Shown here: positions 57,622 to 63,284 of the stretch, in pieces
How the letters are laid out: the number at the start of each line of letters is the position of its first letter
How positions within the stretch are numbered: position 1 is the first letter of the stretch
Origin: Clostridia bacterium
GTDB lineage: Bacteria; Bacillota; Clostridia; Christensenellales; Aristaeellaceae
DNA: 63,284 nt
Reading direction: 5' to 3'
Assembly: GCA_017433405.1 (NCBI GenBank)
Contig: JAFRHH010000028.1
Coordinates: 1 to 63,284 of the forward strand
Translations under genes and position numbers: made by a program
The notes under the pieces: model-generated
The model's input: the letters and a program-made list of their open reading frames with translations, nothing else
Databases searched by the model: none
Told to the model about the DNA's origin: nothing

Positions 57622-59211
57622 TCATGGCCCAATCATCTGACGCATCGTGGTGAGGAAGACCACAAAAAACATTCCGATCCAGAGCAGGGAAAAGCCCAGG
57701 CAAACCCTGGAAAGCAGCCTATGCCTAACCAGTCTTTCCTCTGTGAACGTCAGTTCACGTCTGTCATGCTGTCCGGATCTCTCTGCCGTTCCCCTATTCA
57801 TGTCCATACTCGCCTTGCCGGCAGACAAAGTATCCGGCTTTTCATCTGCCTGATCATCAGACAGAAGATACGTCCCCGTGTCTTGAATGGTGTCATCGGA
57901 ACCGGCCATCCGGGATCTGCTGCCAGACAAAAGAACCGTCCCCGTGTCTGTGATGCCGAAGGCCAGGGGCAGCAGCAGGGTAATGATATACCGCCCCTGG
58001 GGCTGATAGTCCGTGAAAAAGGAGTTGTACAGCGTCAGCCCCACCGTAATGATTCCGCCCGCGAGGAAGATGCCAAGGATCCACTTCTCCTCCCGGGTCT
58101 TTTTCCGGAACACGAACACTCCGAAGCAGACCGCTCCAAGGAGAATGACGGCATAGTAGAAGAAATAGATCCACCCGGGCATGAAGATGTTCATGTTTCC
58201 GAAAGCCCCGATGAAGCTCTTGAGCAGCGCCACCAGATAGGCGCACCGCTCCTCCGTCAGCATCCGGAAAAGAGTATATCCTTCCATCTCGCTGGGCCGG
58301 CGGTAATTCTTGAAAACCCAGCCCTCCGCCTCAAGCCGGGCCCGGTCGACCGCCTCCGTGGTCATGCCCAGGAAATCCCCGTTGTGGTAGTAAGCGTTCC
58401 GGATAAACCACCAGCCCGCCAGCGCCACGATTCCGAGAAAAATCCCGGTCATCTTCAGGGCCTTTTCCTTTCCGGAAATTCGTTTGTCCGACAGGAAGCT
58501 GACCGCCGTCACGATCCCGCAGACCAGCAACCAGCCATAGGCGTTGTAATAGCTCAGCAGCGTCGCCGATGTCCAGACCGTCAGATGCACGCAGTCCCGA
58601 ACCCGCCAGTGATTCCGGGATCCCATCAGCACGCTGTACAGCACCGCGATGACCCCGCAAAGCGCCAGGGAGTCATTGTTGTGATACATCCCCAGGAACA
58701 TGGTCTGGGGCATGAAGCAGACCAGCGCCGCGAACAGTGTGGAGACGCACCGCCGCCGGAAAAGCGCATTCCCGATCCGCTGCAGATAAACGCATCCCAC
58801 CGAAAGGGACAGCACCGAGCACATCCGGGAGGCCGCCAGCAGCACCCACTCTGACCCCGTAAACAGCCCCGCGATCCGCATGAACAGCGCGTTGATCATT
58901 GCCGCCAGATAGGGATAGATCGCGTAGGAGAAGCCGTATTCCCGGAGGATCAGTTCCCCCTCCTCCCCGATGGGCAGCCGCCCGTGAGACACCATATAGT
59001 CGCAAAGGAGCCGCCGGGCCCATTCGTCCGGACAGTATTCCACCCGAAGTAGTGAAGCCCCGGCCAGGCAACACAGAAATACGAGCACTGCCAGTCCCCA
59101 CTGCCAGGCGTTCAGTCCTGCAGCGGCAGCCTTTTTATGCGGTTTCAGAATCTCCGTCACTCTGCCTGGACTTGCAAGTTCAGTCATCACCGACTTCTGA
59201 TTATTTCTCAT
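57622..59211 (-). CDS. GT-C membrane glycosyltransferase (DUF2142-like) with repeat-expanded loop
   Basis: 529 aa with ~11-12 transmembrane helices. An early loop has EYCPDEWARRLLCDYM and MYHNNDSLAL, and the pattern QPQGRYIITLLLPLA near residue 415 recalls DUF2142/PMT-like enzymes. Between that helix and the final one (CLGFSLLWIGMFFVVFL) lies a ~75-residue hydrophilic stretch made of two family B elements (DTGTVLLSG, DTGTYLLSD), the composite block (DEKPDTLSAGKASMDMNRG) and one family A fragment (RRELTFTEE). Without them the loop would be short. Start ATG 59211; alternative ATG eight codons in. Confidence 0.75.
   Translation of the reverse strand: MRNNQKSVMTELASPGRVTEILKPHKKAAAAGLNAWQWGLAVLVFLCCLAGASLLRVEYCPDEWARRLLCDYMVSHGRLPIGEEGELILREYGFSYAIYPYLAAMINALFMRIAGLFTGSEWVLLAASRMCSVLSLSVGCVYLQRIGNALFRRRCVSTLFAALVCFMPQTMFLGMYHNNDSLALCGVIAVLYSVLMGSRNHWRVRDCVHLTVWTSATLLSYYNAYGWLLVCGIVTAVSFLSDKRISGKEKALKMTGIFLGIVALAGWWFIRNAYYHNGDFLGMTTEAVDRARLEAEGWVFKNYRRPSEMEGYTLFRMLTEERCAYLVALLKSFIGAFGNMNIFMPGWIYFFYYAVILLGAVCFGVFVFRKKTREEKWILGIFLAGGIITVGLTLYNSFFTDYQPQGRYIITLLLPLAFGITDTGTVLLSGSRSRMAGSDDTIQDTGTYLLSDDQADEKPDTLSAGKASMDMNRGTAERSGQHDRRELTFTEERLVRHRLLSRVCLGFSLLWIGMFFVVFLTTMRQMIGP
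57736..57779 (-). repeat. Family A repeat fragment inside a coding sequence
   Basis: Tail hairpin GTGAAC-TGAC-GTTCAC and flank in frame in the membrane glycosyltransferase gene, reading GQHDRRELTFTEE. Confidence 0.88.
57777..57884 (-). repeat. Composite block C (copy 1, in coding sequence)
   Basis: A 108-base block with over 90% identity to 61624-61730. It includes CTATTCATGTCCATACTCG, a CTTGCCGGCAG segment and ends in a family B element. Here it is translated in frame. Confidence 0.9.
57924..57949. repeat. Family B repeat inside a coding sequence
   Basis: AGACAAAAGAACCGTCCCCG followed by TGTCT, in frame as DTGTVLLSG in the membrane glycosyltransferase. Confidence 0.88.
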
Positions 59212-59327
59212 TCGCTTCTGCCATATCCTTTGTTCCTGCGTTCACAGTTTGAGAAAATGGGATTCCATGCAGGAAGAGCATCTATTGAAACAAAAGGATT
59301 AAAATCGGAGGAAAACCAAGATTGTTA

Positions 59328-59516
59328 TGAGGGGTAGAGACAATGGCTGTCTTGCCAAGACAGGAGATACGTCCCCGCGTCTTGCCGTCCCCGTGTCTTC
59401 CCCATCCCCGCGTCTTATTCAGCGGCTGCCCGCAGACAGAAGATACGTCCCCGTGTCTTCTGAGGGGTAGAGACAATGGCTGTCTTGCCAAGACAGAAGA
59501 TACGTCCCCGTGTCTT
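59328..59516. repeat. Two 56-bp direct repeats with family B cores, plus a third core
   Basis: 59328-59383 and 59461-59516 differ at only two bases. Each holds the perfect palindrome CTGTCTTG-C-CAAGACAG followed by AGATACGTCCCCGTGTCTT. Another core lies at 59430-59460. Together they fill the ~300-base gap between two minus-strand genes, where no other feature is seen. Confidence 0.9.
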
Positions 59517-61378
59517 CAACATATTTCTTCCTTCAGGGCTGCCAGCAGGCGGTTATCCTCCTCCGTACGGCGAACGGCGATTCTCAGATAATTTCCGCCG
59601 TTCGTTTTCTGTGTCAGATCCTTAATCAGGATATTGTGCCGGATCAGCAGTCTTCGGGTCAGTTCCGCCGCGGTTCGGTCTCCCGTCAGTGCAGCCGTGG
59701 TTCGGTCTCCCTTCTGTTCCGCCGCGGTTCGGTTTCCCGTCAGCTCGATCATGAGATAGTTTGCCTGGGAGGGAATCACCCGGATCCCGGGAATCTTTGC
59801 AAGCTCCGAAGCCAGCCGCTTTCGCTCCTTCCGAAGACAGGCAAGTCCCTCCCGGTAATCCTTCCGGTATTTCTCTTCGATCTGCAGAAAAAATTCCCCG
59901 AAGGAATTGATATTCCAGATCGCGACGTCCTTTTTCAGCGTCCGTATCAGTTCCCCGTCCCCGGAACCCAGAACACCAAGCCGCAGCCCCGGAACGCCAT
60001 AGGATTTGGAAATGCTCTTGACAACCACCAGATGCGGGTTTTCCGCCAACAGCTCCTGCCGGATCACGCTGTTATCCGCCTCGTCCGCAAAATCCGCGAA
60101 GCTCTCATCCACGACCAGCCGGATCCCCTTCTCCCGGCACCAGTCCGCCAGCCGGATCAATTCCGCCCGGGGAAGATAGTTTCCGCTGGGATTGTCCGGA
60201 TTGACGAGCACCAGATTATGAATATCCTTTCCGGCAAAGAAATCCATCAGATCCTGCGCGGTATAGGCAAAATCCGGGTTCTCCGGATAAAAGCAGATCG
60301 ACTGATCCTCCGCGGCCCTGTGCGGATACTCCTCAAAGGTCGGCCGGATGAATCCCGTCCTTCCCGAAAGCTGCCCCATCAGGCTCCGGATCAGCTCCGC
60401 GGCTCCGTTTCCCACGAGGATCTGATCCTGTCTCACCCCGAAATTCTTCGCCGCCAGCAGGGAATTGACCCGCATGCCCGACGGATACTGCGTCAGGAGC
60501 GTATCGAAGCTGGCCCGCAGCTCCTCTTTCATCTTTTTCGGCGGATACCAGGGATTTACCAGATAGCAGAAATCCAGCATCTTCGGATACCGCCAGTATC
60601 CGCCATAGCGCTGCTGCAGCCGTTTCACCCGTTCCTCCTCATCCGGGGCGAACAGGGATTCCGCAATATCCAGATCCTGAATATCGTCGATCTCGTACCA
60701 GCGCTGCCCGGTCAGCCGTTTTCCCCGGATCACCGGCTCATCCAGCATGGCGATCACCCGCAGCACCTGTTCGTAGTATTCGTTTTCTCCCAGGGCGGAC
60801 TGATAGGCCTCCAGAAACGGCACATAGTATTTCCGGGAAAAATCGCGGCTGAATTTGTAGATGTTTACCGTCTTGAAATACTCTCCCGCACGGCTGAAAT
60901 CAAAATGCTTTCCCGGAATAAAGTCGATGATCTCATCCTTCTCATTCAGCCGGACGCAGGTTCCATCCATCCAGGGTTCGTACCGATCCACCAGTGCCAG
61001 CGTATCCCGTGGATCCTCCATAAGCGCATCCAGTACCGCGTCCTCAAAGATGATATCCGACTCAAACAAAAGCGTATCCTCTTTGCACAGCCAGTCTTTC
61101 GCCAACGCCAGAGAATAGATGTTGTTCGTCCGGTCATAGACCGGGTTCTCCACAAAGGTCACCGGCACGGATCCATTCAGCGTCCCGATATAATCCTGTA
61201 ACTTCTTTCCTTCATAGCCTGTCACCACGACCACGCGAGTCAGATTTCGACCCTCCAGCTGGCGCAGCATCCGCTCGATGAGGGTCACGCCGCAGACCTT
61301 CACCATGCATTTTGTATTATCCCGCGTCAGCTCCTTCAGCCGTTTTCCCATCCCGGCGGCCAGTATGATTGCCTGCAT
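59516..61378 (-). CDS. PntC-like fusion: CMP-phosphonate/phosphocholine-type nucleotidyltransferase + aminotransferase
   Basis: 620 aa. Residues 1-~240 are a LicC-type nucleotidyltransferase (IILAAGMGKRLKELTRDNTK). Residues ~265-620 are a class I/II aminotransferase with VGNGAAELIRSLM, NPDNPSGNYLP, VDESFADF and the PLP lysine in SISKSYGVPGLRLG. This is the architecture of PntC, which transaminates and cytidylylates aminoethylphosphonate in some bacteria. A 30-bp minisatellite adds TGNRTAAEQKGDRTTAALT-type repeats near residue 565. With pepM at 23.5-25.5 kb it supports a phosphonate modification. GAGGAG of the repeat array precedes ATG 61378. Confidence 0.78.
   Translation of the reverse strand: MQAIILAAGMGKRLKELTRDNTKCMVKVCGVTLIERMLRQLEGRNLTRVVVVTGYEGKKLQDYIGTLNGSVPVTFVENPVYDRTNNIYSLALAKDWLCKEDTLLFESDIIFEDAVLDALMEDPRDTLALVDRYEPWMDGTCVRLNEKDEIIDFIPGKHFDFSRAGEYFKTVNIYKFSRDFSRKYYVPFLEAYQSALGENEYYEQVLRVIAMLDEPVIRGKRLTGQRWYEIDDIQDLDIAESLFAPDEEERVKRLQQRYGGYWRYPKMLDFCYLVNPWYPPKKMKEELRASFDTLLTQYPSGMRVNSLLAAKNFGVRQDQILVGNGAAELIRSLMGQLSGRTGFIRPTFEEYPHRAAEDQSICFYPENPDFAYTAQDLMDFFAGKDIHNLVLVNPDNPSGNYLPRAELIRLADWCREKGIRLVVDESFADFADEADNSVIRQELLAENPHLVVVKSISKSYGVPGLRLGVLGSGDGELIRTLKKDVAIWNINSFGEFFLQIEEKYRKDYREGLACLRKERKRLASELAKIPGIRVIPSQANYLMIELTGNRTAAEQKGDRTTAALTGDRTAAELTRRLLIRHNILIKDLTQKTNGGNYLRIAVRRTEEDNRLLAALKEEIC
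59654..59743 (-). repeat. 30-bp coding minisatellite
   Basis: Three 30-base units encode 10-residue units of TGDRTAAELT type inside the aminotransferase domain of the PntC-like protein. Being a multiple of three, they keep the frame. Confidence 0.85.
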
Positions 61379-61389
61379 CGTTCTACTCT

Positions 61390-61604
61390 CCTCCTCTGTG
61401 AACAGCAGTTCACGTCTGCCATTCTGCGACGGATGACGATTTTGATACCGCTTCGCTGTGATCGGCAGTTCACATCTGCCTTTCTAGCCGGATGATAATT
61501 TTGATACCGCTTCGCTGTAATCGGCAGTTCACGTCTGCCATTCTGCGGCGGATAGCAATTTTGATACCGCTTCGCTGACGCGATCGCGGACAAAATCTGT
61601 CTCC
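61390..61604 (-). repeat. Family A repeat, triple tandem with 60-bp period
   Basis: Three tail-plus-middle units at an almost exact 60-base period (61397, 61457, 61517), with only the outermost unit keeping the first hairpin in full. AGAGGAG of the innermost serves the PntC-like gene. Tail hairpins of the outer two carry mismatches (GTGATC, GTAATC on the plus strand). Confidence 0.92.
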
Positions 61605-61623
61605 CGGCAGGATCGCTGACCGA

Positions 61624-61730
61624 ATCTCTCTGCCTTTCCCTATTCATGTCCATACTCGTCTTGCCGGCAGGTAAAGTATCCGGCTTTACATCTGCCCGAT
61701 CATCAGACAAAAGATACGTCCCCGTGTCTT
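61624..61730 (-). repeat. Composite block C (copy 2, intergenic)
   Basis: Near-identical to the coding block at 57777-57884, here in the gap before the PntC-like gene. It ends in family B sequence that runs into the next cluster. Confidence 0.9.
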
Positions 61731-61798
61731 GTCAGACAGAAGATACGTCCCCGTGTCTTCTCCCCGTGTCTTTCGTCCCCGTGTCTTTCTTCGTGTCT
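61704..61798. repeat. Family B repeat cluster
   Basis: Two complete AGATACGTCCCCGTGTCTT cores followed by several CCCCGTGTCTT half-units in tandem. From 61732 onward they form the 3' end of the TagB-like gene. Confidence 0.9.
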
Positions 61799-63021
61799 TG
61801 CTGAAGTTTTTTCCGGGTCTTTATCAGATAATCCGCCACCTTTTCGGCGGAGCATCCGATGCATTCCCAGGCTTCCCGCCGGGCCTTCTCCCGGCCAGCC
61901 TTCAGGTCGGCGGAAGCCAGGCAGTCCCGGATGACCTCCCCGATTCTCTCCACGTTCTCCGGCGTCAGCGGAACCCCCAGCTCCTTCAGCACTTCAAAGG
62001 TCCACAGCGGATCCTCCTCCAGCCAGGAGGCGTCGTAAGGTTCCGGATCAAAGGACGTGTCCGCATAGATCACCGGCTTTTCAAACACGAAGGCAAAATC
62101 CACGATGATGCCTGAAAAGTCCGAAATCAGGATGTCGGATCTTCTCAGCGTCTCAAAGTTATCATTACTCCGGTCCCATTCCAGACGGTCATTCTCCGGA
62201 AATTTCGCCATCAGCCCTTCGACCAGCGCTTTTTCCGAAACGAAGGACTGGGGATGCGGACGAACGATCAGATGATAATCCGTCCGCAGCAGCGCCTCAA
62301 AGATCCGCTCCCCGTACCGGCTCAGGATCCCGCTTTTCCCCCAGGACGGCGCCAGCAGCACCGTCGTTTCTCCGCCCTGCTTCGCCCCTTCCGCCTTCAG
62401 GCGGGCCAGCATGGCGTCCATATAGGGCAGGCCTGTTACCGTCATTTCCTTCTCCGGCAGGCCCCGCATCTTCTCCAGTTTCCGGACCGCCGCCCGCTGC
62501 CATTCGCCGGTCAGCAGCACGGCATCATAGTAATCGAGGCCAAACATCCGGTACAGCGTCAGATCGGAGATCGCGTGCGGAAGATGGACATACCACCTGA
62601 CGTCCCGGGACCGCTTCCACTGATAGACATCCAGCCCGGGCGTGGAGGACAGCACCACATCCGCCCGGATCATATTCATTCGGGCAAAAGCCCGATTCCC
62701 TTTTCCCGCGAACTCGGTCTGAATGTTTTCATACCGGCAGTCCAGCGCGGGGTCGTCCTCTGACGCGGTCAGATAGAGCACCTTCTCCCCCCGCTTTTCC
62801 ATCTCATCGCAGACAGGTTTGAACAGGTTCCAGTAACGCCCGCTGTCCGTGAAAATCACGAAGGGATGCCGGTCCCGGTCCTCCGTTCCGTGCTTCCCGC
62901 CGCCAAGCAGAAACCGGATCTTCACAAACAGATTCCGGAACAGATAAAACAGCGCTCCCAGCACCCCGATCAGCACCGTAAAGAGCATGCTGCCGGTGCC
63001 CGGATCAATATAAAGTTTCAT
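61732..63021 (-). CDS. CDP-glycerol glycerophosphotransferase-like protein (TagB/TagF family)
   Basis: 429 aa. One N-terminal transmembrane helix (residues ~10-30), then a GT-B domain with ADVVLSSTPGLDVYQW, YVHLPHAISD, VLLAPSWGKSG, LIVRPHPQSF and SDILISDFSGIIVDFAFVF, the motifs of poly(glycerophosphate) transferases of teichoic-acid type. It probably adds polyol-phosphate or a similar group to the glycan. The last ~20 residues (DTKKDTGTKDTGRRHGDVSS) are encoded by family B repeats, which also provide the stop codon. ATG 63021 has GGAGAG upstream and overlaps the preceding small frame as ATGA. Confidence 0.85.
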   Translation of the reverse strand: MKLYIDPGTGSMLFTVLIGVLGALFYLFRNLFVKIRFLLGGGKHGTEDRDRHPFVIFTDSGRYWNLFKPVCDEMEKRGEKVLYLTASEDDPALDCRYENIQTEFAGKGNRAFARMNMIRADVVLSSTPGLDVYQWKRSRDVRWYVHLPHAISDLTLYRMFGLDYYDAVLLTGEWQRAAVRKLEKMRGLPEKEMTVTGLPYMDAMLARLKAEGAKQGGETTVLLAPSWGKSGILSRYGERIFEALLRTDYHLIVRPHPQSFVSEKALVEGLMAKFPENDRLEWDRSNDNFETLRRSDILISDFSGIIVDFAFVFEKPVIYADTSFDPEPYDASWLEEDPLWTFEVLKELGVPLTPENVERIGEVIRDCLASADLKAGREKARREAWECIGCSAEKVADYLIKTRKKLQQDTKKDTGTKDTGRRHGDVSSV

Positions 63022-63155
63022 GGCCGCTCTCCTCCCCGGATGTCGTTCAGCGTCTGCCCCGGCTGCGCCACCGACCAGTTTGCCGGGTTGAAAACATCCC
63101 GGTTTCTCACCGTGATCCACGCCGGATCCGCGAACATGTTGCCATGGGCGCACAT
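63018..63155 (-). pseudogene. C-terminal gene remnant or small protein (45 aa)
   Basis: The frame from ATG 63155 to TGA 63018 encodes MFADPAWITVRNRDVFNPAN and a short tail. It looks like a real protein end, and its stop overlaps the next ATG in the tight way seen in this operon. No ribosome site precedes the ATG and a stop lies four codons upstream, so it may be the end of a gene whose front part has been lost. Family not recognised. Confidence 0.4.
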
Positions 63156-63174
63156 AATTTTTTAGGGTAGCGCC

Positions 63175-63284
63175 TCAATCGCCCTTTTCACTATGCAACC
63201 CCAGATAATCCAATCTGCAGAGCTCCACAACTTCACTCCAGTTTCCAGATTCATAGCGGCTCTTCATAGAAAGAATTCCTTGTC
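63175..63284 (-). pseudogene. Truncated or partial reading frame at the right edge
   Basis: A minus-strand frame entering from the right edge ends at TGA 63175. From ATG 63267 it reads MKSRYESGNWSEVVELCRLD and a few more residues, a TPR-like amphipathic start. It could be a gene front fragment or the end of a gene beyond the window. With the remnant at 63018-63155 it may mark one gene that lost its middle. Confidence 0.3.

Noticed and set aside
61390-61604. CRISPR array
   Set aside because: The regular 60-bp period is a tandem of whole family A units with no unique spacers between them. No cas genes are present.
1-63284. tRNA, rRNA or known riboswitch genes
   Set aside because: I looked for TTCGAATC-type T-loops and obvious rRNA or T-box/SAM leaders and saw none. 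Only a covariance search could exclude them fully.
1-63284. Insertion sequences, integrases or prophage genes
   Set aside because: No transposase, integrase or phage structural gene was recognised. The repeats found are all short and non-coding on their own.

Overview
The window is 63 kb of GC-rich bacterial DNA with densely packed genes, strong AGGAGG-type ribosome sites, sigma-70/A-type promoters (TTGACA-17-TATAAT) and many 4-base ATGA stop/start overlaps. RecD2, a ComF-like protein, AsnA, a YtvI/AI-2E permease, a YuiD-type PAP2 protein and teichoic-acid-like transferases point to a Gram-positive, probably a GC-rich member of the Clostridia (Bacillota). This is inference from gene content; there is no rRNA or tRNA in the window to confirm it.

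Layout. (1) 0-18 kb is mainly housekeeping: a truncated secreted Pro/Thr-rich protein, recD2, comF-like, aspartokinase, rfbD, the overlapping operon pth-mfd-lspA-rluD, asnA, an AI-2E/YtvI permease, an L,D-transpeptidase and a large SH3/peptidoglycan-binding protein. (2) 18.5-25.8 kb holds membrane and envelope genes: YuiD-like, GtrA, a GT-C enzyme, LicD and a UDP-sugar dehydrogenase, then the end of the next operon. (3) 36.3 to 23.5 kb on the minus strand is a legionaminic-acid-type operon with its own promoter. It carries N-acetyl-sugar amidotransferase, 4,6-dehydratase, LegC, PtmE, ATP-grasp/HAD, LegI, LegG, LegF, a membrane protein, a 52-aa membrane protein and a three-domain PEP mutase. 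(4) 63 to 36.5 kb on the minus strand is an exopolysaccharide locus. It includes a TagB-like transferase, a PntC-like fusion, a membrane GT, an HddC-GmhB fusion, ahcY, a SAH/MTA deaminase, gmhA, an FdtA-like cupin, three glycosyltransferases, capE, capF, capG, an unassigned GT-B-like protein and Wzx. Between capE and capF sits a four-gene cassette unrelated to sugars: an SF2 helicase, a coiled-coil protein and two BrxC/BrxD-like (DUF2791-type) P-loop ATPases. It looks like a defence module.

The most striking feature is an interspersed, about 95-bp, structured repeat (family A) present in about twenty full, partial or tandem copies. It has two hairpins and ends in AGAGGAG. Nearly every intergenic copy is oriented so that this AGAGGAG lies just before the start codon of the next gene, so the repeat itself supplies the Shine-Dalgarno sequence. 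Four further copies lie inside protein-coding genes, in the same orientation and reading frame, adding peptides of the type GRRELTFTEE. This resembles the Rickettsia palindromic elements. A second family (B, core GATACGTCCCCGTGTCTT) and a composite 108-bp block behave similarly. They extend coding sequences and form the C terminus of the TagB-like protein. Several minisatellites (18, 30, 39 and 60 bp periods) accompany them. Together these suggest an active, gene-remodelling repeat ecology concentrated in the surface-polysaccharide region.

The sugar genes together would make CMP-legionaminic-acid-type, UDP-L-FucNAc/QuiNAc-type, GDP-heptose-type, uronic-acid and phosphonate-modified precursors for a surface glycan exported by Wzx. 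No initiating glycosyltransferase, Wzy polymerase, heptose kinase HddA, phosphonopyruvate decarboxylase or sugar methyltransferase was recognised in the window.
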